DNA of 64,000 nt, taken from NCBI RefSeq assembly GCF_002237655.1, contig NZ_NOKT01000041.1:1-64000 (forward strand), read 5' to 3'. Shown here piece after piece: positions 6,863 to 14,679 of this stretch. The notes under the pieces were generated by a model that did not search any database, was not told where the DNA came from, and worked only from the letters and a program-made list of their open reading frames with translations. Made by a program: the position numbers and the translations under genes. How positions within the stretch are numbered: the first letter of the stretch is position 1; each line of letters starts with the position of its first letter. This DNA is from Streptomyces sp. XY006 (GTDB lineage: Bacteria > Actinomycetota > Actinomycetes > Streptomycetales > Streptomycetaceae).

Positions 6863-9172
6863 TCAGCGGACGCGCCAGCGGTTGTCGGCGGTGCCGTCGT
6901 CCGAGTCCTGCACCGCGAACGCGCCGACCGCGGTGGAGTTGTTCGCGATGGCGAGCACCTTGCCGCTGTGCACGTTGCGGATCTTGTAGGTCCCGTCTCC
7001 CTGGTCGAGCAGCGTCCAGCGGTGGTCGGCGGTGCCGTTGTCCGCCCACTGCAGGACGGCCGCGTCGTCCGCCGTGGACATGTCCTGCACCCCGAGCACC
7101 TTGCCGCTGTGGGCGTTGCGGAAGCGGAACCCGTTCCCGTCGGGGATCATGTGCCAGTCGTGGTCGGCGGTGCCCGAGTCGTTCCACTGCAGAGCGCGGC
7201 CGCCGTCAGCCGTGGACATGTTCTGGATGCCCAGCACGAGACCGCTGCCCACGTTGACGAGACGGACGGTGCCGGAGGTACCGCTGGTGTTCCAGTAGAC
7301 GGTGTAGTTGTGGCCGTGCGCGTCGTGGAACGGGCGCAGGGCGACGGTGGATCCGTCGGCGGTGGCGGTGAAGGCGAGCGACGTGTCGCCGGTCCGTCTG
7401 ATCGAGGACGTGTCCAGCCTCGGCAGGGAGTTGAGCGCGGAATCACCGTAGTCGCCGGACAGGACCACCGGGCCGTAGGTGATCGCGGCGACGTTCGCGT
7501 CGTCGTTGGCCGCTCGCATGACGACCCGCATGGGCAGACGGACGGTGACCGTGTCGCCGGAGGTCCAGGAGCGAGTCAGACTGGTGTAACTGCCGGGCGC
7601 GGTGGGGATGTTCTGGGCCGTGCCGTTGACGCTGACGGTGGCCCCGGAGGTCCAGCTCGGGATGCGTATGCGCATTGTCCACGTTCCGCCGACGTTCCCG
7701 GTGACCCGCAGGGTCGTGGTGTCGCTCACGGGAAAGTTCGTCGTCTGGGTGACGGTGATGCCGCGCTCCGACCAGTTGAGCACCGAGGGCACGAACATGT
7801 TCACGATCAGCGTGGTGTCACTACGGTAGTAGAGGGAGTCCATCAACCGGGTGTGCATCTCCAGGCCTGTGCCCTGGCAGCACCAGAACGTGCCGTAGTC
7901 GGTGCTCCAGGTGCCGCCGCCCCACGCCGGGCCCACACCGCGTCGACCCCCGGGATTGAGCGGCGTGAAGTAGGTGACGTGGCCGTGGTCGTCTGCCGGG
8001 TTCTGCTGGCCGATCATCTGGTTCAGCCACGCCTGCTCGTAGTAGTCGAACAGGGCGGCCCGATTCGGGTCCAGCGCGAACAGCTCCCGGGTGAGGGTGA
8101 GCATGTTGAAGGTGTTGCAGCTTTCGCACGTGTCCTTGTTCAGGTAGCCGGCGATGGCGTTCGGGGCGCGGAAGTGCTCCGCCTGGCTGTTGCCGCCGAT
8201 GGCATAAGTGTGGTTGTCGACGCAGATGTTCCAGGCATGGGTGGCGATGTCCCGGTACCGAGTGGTGCCGGTGGCCTTGAACTCCCGCGCGGCCCCGACC
8301 CACTTGGGAACCTGCGTGTTGGCGTGCAGTCCGCTGAGCTGATCCCGGTTGGCCGCCAGAGGGTCGAACACCGCGGCGTGATCGAACCGTTGGGCGACGG
8401 TGAGCCACCGCGCGTCGCCCGTCTGCTGGTAGAGGTCGGTCAGCACGGTGTTCATGCCGCCGAACTCCGTCTGCAGCATGGCCTGCATCTGCTGGCCGCT
8501 GAGCCGGCCGGTGCGCCGGTCGACCCACCCGGCCAGGGAGAGCAGGACGTCACGGGCTTGTGTGCTGCCGATGTGGCGCCAGACGTCCAACAGGCCGGCC
8601 AGGGTCTTGTGGATGGTGTAGTACGGCACATTGCCGTTGCTCAGGGTCCGCTGCTCGAGAGCGGTGAAGTCGGACTCGGGGTAGCCCGAGAGATACCCGG
8701 CGCCGAACCCGGCGGCACTGTTGTTGGCCTGGCATTTGGCTAACTCCGCAACCATATGGGTTGCCTTGTCCCGGCAGACGGTGTCCCCGGTGACCGCGTA
8801 GAGCTGTGCCCACGCCGTGAGGAAGTGCCCTTGGACGTGGGTCCGGAAGGGGAAGTCCGGCGCGTCCCAACCGCCGTTGGCGGCCGCACCGTTGGTGGAC
8901 AACCGGTGGTTGGCGCGGAAGTTGCGGAGCAGTCGGTCGACATCGACGAACCGCAGGTAGTTCCGCGTACGGTCCTGGTTGTCCAGCCACCGGCTCGCGG
9001 TGAGCCGGACCTGGCCGAGCATGAAGGGATGCGCGGACACCCCGATGTCGGCCCTCGCGGGCGGGACGGCCGCGTGGGCGGCGGAACCGCCGATGAGGGA
9101 TCCGGTGGCGGAAGCGGCGGCGGTGGCCCCGGCTATGTGCAGGAGGTGCCGTCTGCTGATGGGTAAGGACAT
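6863..9172 (-). CDS. secreted GH127-type beta-L-arabinofuranosidase (DUF1680) with C-terminal ricin-like domain
   Basis: 769 residues; a Tat-type N-terminus SRRHLLHIAGATAAASATG is followed by an Ala-rich cleavage region. The (alpha/alpha)6 barrel carries the conserved metal/nucleophile set: Glu and Cys in DTCESCNTFNML (near residue 348) and the Cys pair in TFWCCQGTGLE (near 429). In characterised GH127 enzymes one of that Cys pair is the nucleophile, with Zn held by the others. Residues about 630-769 contain three repeats of the SGKVLGVQDMSTADDAA type, a ricin-like trefoil. It probably trims beta-L-arabinofuranose from arabinan or extensin-type glycans. A GTG/ATG-region ribosome site and TTTCG elements lie upstream. 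Confidence 0.9.
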   Translation of the reverse strand: MSLPISRRHLLHIAGATAAASATGSLIGGSAAHAAVPPARADIGVSAHPFMLGQVRLTASRWLDNQDRTRNYLRFVDVDRLLRNFRANHRLSTNGAAANGGWDAPDFPFRTHVQGHFLTAWAQLYAVTGDTVCRDKATHMVAELAKCQANNSAAGFGAGYLSGYPESDFTALEQRTLSNGNVPYYTIHKTLAGLLDVWRHIGSTQARDVLLSLAGWVDRRTGRLSGQQMQAMLQTEFGGMNTVLTDLYQQTGDARWLTVAQRFDHAAVFDPLAANRDQLSGLHANTQVPKWVGAAREFKATGTTRYRDIATHAWNICVDNHTYAIGGNSQAEHFRAPNAIAGYLNKDTCESCNTFNMLTLTRELFALDPNRAALFDYYEQAWLNQMIGQQNPADDHGHVTYFTPLNPGGRRGVGPAWGGGTWSTDYGTFWCCQGTGLEMHTRLMDSLYYRSDTTLIVNMFVPSVLNWSERGITVTQTTNFPVSDTTTLRVTGNVGGTWTMRIRIPSWTSGATVSVNGTAQNIPTAPGSYTSLTRSWTSGDTVTVRLPMRVVMRAANDDANVAAITYGPVVLSGDYGDSALNSLPRLDTSSIRRTGDTSLAFTATADGSTVALRPFHDAHGHNYTVYWNTSGTSGTVRLVNVGSGLVLGIQNMSTADGGRALQWNDSGTADHDWHMIPDGNGFRFRNAHSGKVLGVQDMSTADDAAVLQWADNGTADHRWTLLDQGDGTYKIRNVHSGKVLAIANNSTAVGAFAVQDSDDGTADNRWRVR

Positions 9173-9236
9173 CGTGCACCTTTCATGACGAGAGCTCGTC
9201 GAAGCCGCCCCAGGGGAAAGGGAGGGCAGTGGTGGC

Positions 9237-9404
9237 TCACTGGGTGTGGAGCGGGGCGCCGGCTCGGTCGGTCGCCGTGCTGTAGTCGTAGTGACGGATG
9301 CGGCGGCCCGGGAGGTTGTACGACTCGCAGGAGACGCCGGCGGAGTCCGCGAGTCCGTGCGAGAGCGCAGGTCTCACGGAAGACTCCCTCTGCTTTCGGT
9401 ATTT
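9237..9404 (-). pseudogene. relic AbfB (CBM42, arabinose-binding) domain
   Basis: The minus strand reads RPALSHGLADSAGVSCESYN then LPGRRIRHYDY before a stop. This matches the AbfB/CBM42 signature (V-x-GLAD-x-x-GVSFES-x-N-x-PGR-x-x-RH-x-x-Y). No catalytic domain or second subdomain remains on either side, so it is an orphan fragment of another arabinan-active glycosidase that once headed this locus. Upstream residues in the same frame are not domain-like. Confidence 0.6.
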
Positions 9405-9446
9405 CGAACGGCGTCCGTAAACTCGGCCAGAACATAGATCCTGCAC

Positions 9447-9753
9447 CTGCCCGGGTCAACGCTTCAGTCACAAAAGGCGGCCTGAGGTCCCGAAAGTGGC
9501 GGAGACGGAGCCGGCGCTGCAGGAGTCCGGTGTGGCGCTCTGCGGGGCCGACCGACCGGAACGGTCGTGCAGGCCGGCCTCGCCCCTCTGCTTGCCGGCG
9601 GCGCAGCCATGTGCAGGCCGAGGGCCGTGAGGTGCCCGTCTCGGCCGCTGGGTAAGTCCTCAACACCGGTTACTCCGGTGCCTGGCAACGGGCGCACCGG
9701 CCGGAGTGCAGTGGAGCGGGTGCCGATTTAGGCTGGAACCATCCCTATCTCTT
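9447..9753. other. intergenic stretch with no recognisable gene
   Basis: About 300 bases between the CBM42 relic and the IS5 fragment. Reading frames here have biased composition without any family signature. I see no convincing gene, RNA or repeat. Confidence 0.5.
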
Positions 9754-9792
9754 CTACCGCATGTTCGTGACAAAAGGATGAGCTGATCTCGC

Positions 9793-9987
9793 CATCCGCA
9801 GCCGGTTGTAGACTCCCCGCCAGTTGCCGTGCTTCTCCGGGAGGTGCATCCACTGCGTCCCGGTCTGGAACTTGTAGGCGATCGCGTCGATCACCTCACG
9901 GTGATCCCGCCACCGCCCACCCCGCTTCGGCGTCCGGTCCGGAAGTAACGGCTCGATCCGCGCCCACTGCACGTCAGTCAACGGCAC
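9793..9987 (-). mobile_element. IS5-family transposase N-terminal fragment
   Basis: The minus-strand reading begins VPLTDVQWARIEPLLPDRTP and continues through GGRWRDHREVIDAIAYKFQT, GTQWMHLPEKHGNWRGVYNR and LRM. This is the N-terminal (DUF4096) domain of IS5-family transposases. The frame then diverges and stops; the DDE catalytic core is absent. It is an inactive relic, transcribed toward the GH cluster. Confidence 0.85.
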
Positions 9988-10064
9988 AACCAGACCAACG
10001 GTCAGATGATCTGAACGAAACGGTCTGGTGAGAACCAGCCCTCGGCGAGGAGGCCCTTCCCGCC

Positions 10065-10379
10065 TCACTCGGGCTTCATCACCTGGGCCAGGCCCTCGGG
10101 AGTGTCCTTCACCTCCGGCGGCGGCCCCGGATTGCCCCGGTAAGTCACACCATCGATGGTGACCTTGCCCGTCGCTTCGGCCAACGGGCGATGTTCGGTC
10201 AGGCCATCGGCCGGCCCGCCCACGAAGGTCACCAGGACAGTGATCGAGTTCGGGTCCATCAAAGCCGTCGCCTCCACATGCTCTACTCCACTCGGGGCTG
10301 TCGCACCGTCACCGGAACCACTGCATCCCACGAGCGCAACCAGCAGGCTGGCACAGCCCACCATTCTTCGGATCTGCAT
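10065..10379 (-). CDS. small lipoprotein of unknown function
   Basis: 104 residues with a lipoprotein signal: MQIRRMVGCASLLVALVGCS, lipobox LVGC with Cys19 as the lipidation site. The mature part (GVEHVEATALMDPNSITVLV, then HRPLAEATGKVTIDGVTYRG) matches no family I recognise. It would be anchored on the outer face of the membrane. It ends where the IS5 relic begins; no functional partner is evident. Confidence 0.7.
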   Translation of the reverse strand: MQIRRMVGCASLLVALVGCSGSGDGATAPSGVEHVEATALMDPNSITVLVTFVGGPADGLTEHRPLAEATGKVTIDGVTYRGNPGPPPEVKDTPEGLAQVMKPE

Positions 10380-10559
10380 TCACGCATCCTGCCAGGGCCA
10401 GGTCGGACGGCCTACAGCAGAGACGATCTTGTCACCGCGATCATCGCCGCCCAGCTCCGCGATGTGGTCGAATGGCTCGTCGCTGCGGGCCAGTGGGCGC
10501 CGCGTCAGGCGGGTGGGGGAGAGCTCATCGTCTTCGGCCCGGCCTACGGTGCGGGGCAG

Positions 10560-11225
10560 TTACGCAGGGCGGTGAGGCCTGGTGTCTTGGGCGCTGTCGA
10601 TCCCCTCTACGCCGTATCGGGCGAGCATGGTCAGCACTGCTTGGTCGACCGCGTTGGCGAGGGCCGTGTCGTCGGGCTCCCAGTGTGCGAGCAGCATCCG
10701 CGGCCAGAACACGTAGTTGGAGATCATCCCCAGGAACTGGGTCGCAGCCATCTCCGCATCGTCGAGCCGGGCTGAACCGGCGGCGTTCTCCGCTGCCAGG
10801 TAGCGGCGGACCGATTCGAAGTAGGGCATCTTGCCGAGCTTGAACTGGGTCTCGCCGAGCTCGGGAAAGCGCGGGACCTCGGCGATGACGATGCGGAACA
10901 GGGCGGCCATGCCGGGCTGGGTGAGCAGGGCCACGTATCGGCGTCCGATGGTCTCGAGCCCGGCGCGGAGGTTCCCGGGTTCGGGGAGGGGTGCCTCCCC
11001 GTCGTCGACTTTCCAGTATTCGGTGACGATCGCCTCGAACAGGGCCGCCTTGGTGGCGAACTGCTTGAACAGAGTCGCCCGCGACACTCCGGCCGCCTCT
11101 GCGATGCGGGCCAGCGAGGTGCCGTCGTAGCCGGAGTCGAGGAACAGCTTCGTCGCTGCCTCGATGATCGACGTCCGCTTCTGCGCTGCCACGCGCCGGT
11201 GATATTCCGAAGGCTGTGCCGTCAT
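10560..11225 (-). CDS. TetR-family repressor, divergent from an SDR gene
   Basis: 221 residues from ATG 11225, preceded by GGAGGG. A GTG at 11276 is in frame but would place the operator palindrome inside the coding sequence, so the shorter start is chosen. The helix-turn-helix is in IIEAATKLFLDSGYDGTSLA plus RIAEAAGVSRATLFKQFATK; the C-terminal ligand/dimer domain follows. It probably represses itself and the divergent SDR gene through the two dyads at 11251 and 11301; the inducer is unknown. Confidence 0.9.
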   Translation of the reverse strand: MTAQPSEYHRRVAAQKRTSIIEAATKLFLDSGYDGTSLARIAEAAGVSRATLFKQFATKAALFEAIVTEYWKVDDGEAPLPEPGNLRAGLETIGRRYVALLTQPGMAALFRIVIAEVPRFPELGETQFKLGKMPYFESVRRYLAAENAAGSARLDDAEMAATQFLGMISNYVFWPRMLLAHWEPDDTALANAVDQAVLTMLARYGVEGIDSAQDTRPHRPA

Positions 11226-11250
11226 GCCCTCCAGTATGCCTCTCACTGCG

Positions 11251-11272
11251 AGGTGAGTCACTTGACTCACCT
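11251..11272. promoter_or_regulatory. palindromic operator 1 (TetR/SDR intergenic region)
   Basis: Perfect 10-bp arms AGGTGAGTCA and TGACTCACCT around a 2-base centre, 26 bases before the tetR start. A near copy lies 49 bases away. Two strong dyads in a divergent tetR promoter region are typical autoregulatory operators. Confidence 0.85.
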
Positions 11273-11300
11273 CCACTCGCGCTCCTACCGTGAGAGGGGA

Positions 11301-11320
11301 GGTGAGTCACTCGACTCACC
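11301..11320. promoter_or_regulatory. palindromic operator 2 (TetR/SDR intergenic region)
   Basis: GGTGAGTC and GACTCACC arms around ACTC, identical to operator 1 except at one core position and the outermost base. It lies 26 bases before the SDR start codon. The centre-to-centre spacing from operator 1 is 49 bases, so two repressor dimers could sit on the region independently. Confidence 0.85.
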
Positions 11321-11346
11321 ACTATGCAAGCCTGGAGGGAAGCACC

Positions 11347-12135
11347 ATGCAGCGCTTTGAGGGTCAGACCGTCGTCGTCACCGGCGGCAGCGGGGGTATG
11401 GGCAGCAGTCATGTGCGGGGCTACCACGCCGAGGGGGCGAACGTCGTCATCGCCGGCCGCGACGACGACGCCGGCCGCGACCTCGCTGCTCAGCTCGGCC
11501 AGCGGGCTCTGCCCGTTCACCTGGATGTCACCAGCGAGGACGACTGGGCCGCACTGGTGCGAGAAGTCGAAGACGAGTTCGGGCCGATCACCGTCCTGGT
11601 GAACAACGCGGGCATCCAGAACCCGGCGGCCCCTATCGAGCACACCCAACTCCGCACCTGGGAGCACACCTTCAGCGTCAACGTCACCGGCCAGTTCCTC
11701 GGCATCAGGGCCGTGGCTCCGTCAATGCGCAGAGGCGGTGGCGGAACCATCGTCAACATCGCCTCGACCATGGCTCACATCGGTACGGCCTTCTACGCCC
11801 CCTACACCGCCAGCAAGTGGGCCGTGCGCGGGCTGACCAAGACGGCTGCGCTGGAACTGGGGCGGGACAACATCCGGGTCAACTCCATCCACCCCGGGGT
11901 CGTCTCCACACCGCTGATCAACGAACCCACCGTCGCAGGCCAGCCGGCCATCGCCGATTTCTACTCGCCCGATCCCTTCGCCATCCCTCGCCTCGCCGAA
12001 CCCTCTGACGTCACCCGCCTGTTGCTTTTCATCACCTCCCAGGACGCGTCTTTCGCCACGGGCTCGGAATTCGTCCTGGACGGGGGCCTGCTGCTCGGCC
12101 CTGCGCTCCAACCCGAATCCGACATCGCAGCTTGA
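11347..12135 (+). CDS. short-chain dehydrogenase/reductase (classical SDR)
   Basis: 262 residues from ATG 11347, six bases after GGAGGGA. The Rossmann motif is VVVTGGSGGMGSSHV (residues about 8-22), then LDVTSEDDW, NNAG, and the catalytic Ser-Tyr-Lys set in IVNIAS and YAPYTASKWAV. The C-terminus carries SIHPGVVSTPL and TGSEFVLDGG. It is a cytoplasmic NAD(P)-dependent oxidoreductase of 3-oxoacyl-ACP reductase/hydroxysteroid-dehydrogenase type; substrate unknown. It is divergent from, and probably repressed by, the TetR protein. Confidence 0.92.
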   Translation: MQRFEGQTVVVTGGSGGMGSSHVRGYHAEGANVVIAGRDDDAGRDLAAQLGQRALPVHLDVTSEDDWAALVREVEDEFGPITVLVNNAGIQNPAAPIEHTQLRTWEHTFSVNVTGQFLGIRAVAPSMRRGGGGTIVNIASTMAHIGTAFYAPYTASKWAVRGLTKTAALELGRDNIRVNSIHPGVVSTPLINEPTVAGQPAIADFYSPDPFAIPRLAEPSDVTRLLLFITSQDASFATGSEFVLDGGLLLGPALQPESDIAA

Positions 12136-12194
12136 ACCGGCCTTGCAGTACGGAGCGTGCAGCCGCGGACGCCCCTCGGGACCAGGAGGGAAGC

Positions 12195-12514
12195 GCGTTG
12201 ATGACACCTGCCCAGGGCGCCGAGGGCCGGTGCGCTCACCACCAGGACGGCCGGGATGCCGGTCTGCAGGACCAGCTCGTCGTCGGTGCCGAAGGTGTGG
12301 ACCGCCCAGTCCTTCACCGGGGCCGGTGCGCGGTCGATGGCGGCACCCCGACCTCCACGACCGGACCGCCTTGCGACCGCACACCGGCCGCCACCAGTTC
12401 CGCCACGGTGAGTGCGGCGAATCCGGCCAGCAGGAACGCTCAGCGCACCGAGCGAAACCGCAGCCGGGCGGCCGGAGTTCGCGGCCTCGTCTCTTCTCCG
12501 CTCACGTGGGTCAT
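12195..12514 (-). pseudogene. relic of a membrane-anchored molybdopterin-dependent oxidoreductase (N-terminus)
   Basis: From an ATG at 12514 the minus strand reads MTHVSGEETRPRTPAARLRF and then a stop. The same frame continues AFLLAGFAALTVAELVAAGV as a transmembrane helix. After a frameshift it reads AIDRAPAPVKDWAVHTFGTD then DELVLQTGIPAVLVVSAPAL. The order helix, short linker, VKDWAVHTFGTDD and second helix is that of the N-terminal membrane part of actinobacterial sulfite-oxidase-like molybdopterin proteins. The catalytic domain is gone. Such genes commonly neighbour sigK in actinobacteria, and a SigK-like relic lies just upstream. Confidence 0.6.
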
Positions 12515-12617
12515 CAACTGCCGGTCGGCGACCGGATTGGCCCGGAAATCAATTTGCCGGACTTTCTTCCCGGACCAACCCGTGGTGCTCGCGGCTACCG
12601 ATGTTCCGTCTTTCCGG

Positions 12618-12887
12618 TCAGACCCGACCCGCCCAGCCGTGGCCGCTCACATTGGCGCACGTGTTGCCGAAGGCGGGGTTGAGCAGACCGACGACATTGA
12701 CCGTGTTACCGCAGGCGTTCACCGGAATGTGGACCGGCGCCTGGACGACGTTGCCGGAGGCCACGCCGGGGGAGCCGGCGGCCACACCCTGGGCGCCGCT
12801 GTCCGCGGAGGCGGCCCCGGCCCAGCCCAGCACCATCGCGCCGGCAGCGGCGACGAGGCCGGCGTTCCGGATCGCACAGATCTTCAC
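12618..12887 (-). CDS. short chaplin (hydrophobic aerial-surface protein)
   Basis: 89 residues from GTG 12887, nine bases after AAGGAG; upstream in-frame ATGs are not supported. A Sec signal peptide (GLVAAAGAMVLGWAGAASA) precedes one chaplin domain: GNVVQAPVHIPVNACGNTVN then VVGLLNPAFGNTCAN, with the two Cys of the short ChpE-H type and no LPxTG anchor. Chaplins assemble into amyloid-like fibrils that lower water surface tension and coat aerial hyphae and spores. The gene stands alone between two decayed genes. Confidence 0.93.
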   Translation of the reverse strand: MKICAIRNAGLVAAAGAMVLGWAGAASADSGAQGVAAGSPGVASGNVVQAPVHIPVNACGNTVNVVGLLNPAFGNTCANVSGHGWAGRV

Positions 12888-13279
12888 GGTTGTTCTCCTT
12901 GTTTCGCGTACCCGGGCGAAGCGAAAGTCCACCCGGCCGCCGCGATCTGCGGCGGTCACGCGTAATTCGCTCCTCGGAGAAGGGCGGATTGCCGCGGGCG
13001 AGCCATCCACTCGAAGGGGGCAATGCGATTCGGTCGCCCTGTCGAAAAGTGGGGGGGTGTACGAGGAAAGGCCGGGGCCCGGCGAGAACGAGCCGGGCGC
13101 GCGGAAGAACTGTCCCTTCAGGCACCCGCGTTCACGTCGATGGATCCGGATGCCCGGGGTACGGTCTGGCGGTGCGGTCGCTGTCCATCAGCCCTGCCGG
13201 ACGCATCCTGTCCTCTTGGTGGTACCAGAGCTGGTAGACCCTCGGGCGGCGCGGCCATGCCGGCCGCCACCGGGACGGC

Positions 13280-13476
13280 CTTGTCGTGGGCACGGGACGA
13301 CCAGCGTGGCGCTCGCTTGGCCCTGGCCGCGGCCGCCTCCACGAGCACCTTCTGGGCGACCTCCTCGGACTGCGCCACATCACGCAGCACCGCTCGGCTC
13401 GGGCCACGCCCGTTGCGGAGGCCGCAACGGCGTCGTACAGCAGGCCGAACGCGGTCTTCCCTGCGACGTGTCGCAT
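13280..13476 (-). pseudogene. relic of an ECF sigma factor of the SigK type
   Basis: One minus-strand frame reads MRHVAGKTAFGLLYDAVAAS. The adjacent frame continues VLRDVAQSEEVAQKVLVEAA. Joined, these match the start of sigma region 2 in SigK-like ECF factors (F-x-x-LYDAV-x-x, then V-x-RD-x-AQSEEVAQEV-x-VE). A frameshift near 13395 separates the halves and region 4 is absent. The remaining frames to 13280 are degenerate. Confidence 0.6.
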
Positions 13477-13742
13477 GGCAGAGGCAACCACGACAGCGTT
13501 GCCGGTACGAATGGTCGTCATGGAAGCGCTGTTGTAACGCTGGAGCGGTCTCAAGATGGATAGCCTTATACCCCTTTTGGGGCTCTATGTGTGGTGATGG
13601 AAGCGCTGCCGATCCATTGAGTTCCAAGGTAACGCGCGATACATCTAGGCATTCGAGCGCCGCGTCTGTAACTTACAGCGGCATCGGCCGACGACGACAT
13701 GAAGACGTCCGGTCCGCCTCGCGCCCAGAAAGGCCCTGCCCC

Positions 13743-14678
13743 ATGAACAGATCCCTGTCTGCCTCCGCGGCCGTCATCCTCCTGGCGGCGTCCTCGCTCG
13801 CGCTGACAGCCTGCGGAGACCAAGGCACCGAGGACACCGCGCCGGCCGGCAAGGTGACGGTGGCGGGCGTGGAGGTGAAGAAAGACCAGGCCCTGCACGA
13901 CGCGCTTCCGGACCGGATCAAGAAGTCCGGCACCGTCAAGGTGGCCACCGACGTCCCCTACGCGCCGTTCGTGATGTACGTGAAGGAAGGGAGCACCGAG
14001 TTCACCGGTCTGGACTACGACCTCGGTCAGGCCATCGGAGCCAAGCTCGGCGTCCGCTTCGCCTTCAGCGCGCAGAAGTTCGACGGCATCGTGCCGGCCA
14101 TCCAGGCGGGCAAGTACGACGCGGCCATGTCCGCCATCACGGACAACAAGGAGCGCCAGCAGGTCGTCGACTTCGTCGACTACTCGCAGTCCGGCTCCGG
14201 CATCCTCGTCGCGGACGGCAACCCCGGCAAGATCGGCAACCTGGACGACCTCTGCGGGAAGAAGGTCGCCGTCCAGGCGGCCACCAACCAGCTCGACCTG
14301 CTCAAGTCGCAACAGGGCAAGTGTGCCAAGGGGAAGATCGACATCAAGACCTTCCCCAAGGACTCCGACGCCCAGCTCGCCCTGCGGTCCGGCCAGGTCG
14401 TCGCACAGGTACTGACCAAGCCCGCCGCGGGCTGGGTCGCCAAGACCGCCGACAAGGGAGCCGCCTTCGACCTCGTCGACGACCCGGCCGCCCCGGGCGG
14501 CTACAACGCCTCGCCCAACGGCATAGCCGTCAGCAAGAAGCTGCCCGCCCTCACCACCGCCGTGCAGAAGGCGCTCCAGCAGCTCATCGACGACGGCACC
14601 GCCGAGAAGATCTTCGACAAGTACGGCGTGGCCTCCATCGCGGTGAAGGAAGCCACCAGGAACGCGGCGGTCGACTGA
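13743..14678 (+). CDS. polar amino-acid ABC transporter, substrate-binding lipoprotein
   Basis: 311 residues from ATG 13743. A lipoprotein signal ends in LALTACGDQ, so the mature protein is tethered outside the membrane. The type II periplasmic-binding fold is visible: VKVATDVPYAPFVMY, GLDYDLGQAIGAKLGV, FDGIVPAIQAGKYDAAMSAI, ADGNPGKIGNLDDLCGKKVA and NGIAVSKKLPAL. It delivers an amino acid or small peptide to the permease encoded one base downstream. The context (peptidase, cyanophycinase) suggests beta-aspartyl-arginine or its amino acids, which is inference. A CCCC-TTTT-GGGG hairpin lies upstream at 13571-13582. Confidence 0.92.
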   Translation: MNRSLSASAAVILLAASSLALTACGDQGTEDTAPAGKVTVAGVEVKKDQALHDALPDRIKKSGTVKVATDVPYAPFVMYVKEGSTEFTGLDYDLGQAIGAKLGVRFAFSAQKFDGIVPAIQAGKYDAAMSAITDNKERQQVVDFVDYSQSGSGILVADGNPGKIGNLDDLCGKKVAVQAATNQLDLLKSQQGKCAKGKIDIKTFPKDSDAQLALRSGQVVAQVLTKPAAGWVAKTADKGAAFDLVDDPAAPGGYNASPNGIAVSKKLPALTTAVQKALQQLIDDGTAEKIFDKYGVASIAVKEATRNAAVD

Positions 14679-14679
14679 C

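Noticed and set aside
12132..12965. 277-codon plus-strand frame over the chaplin and oxidoreductase relic
   Set aside because: Antisense to the chaplin, which has a strong ribosome site and a full signal/domain structure.
13571..13582. CCCC-TTTT-GGGG hairpin before the ABC importer as a riboswitch
   Set aside because: Too small and without any conserved riboswitch core.
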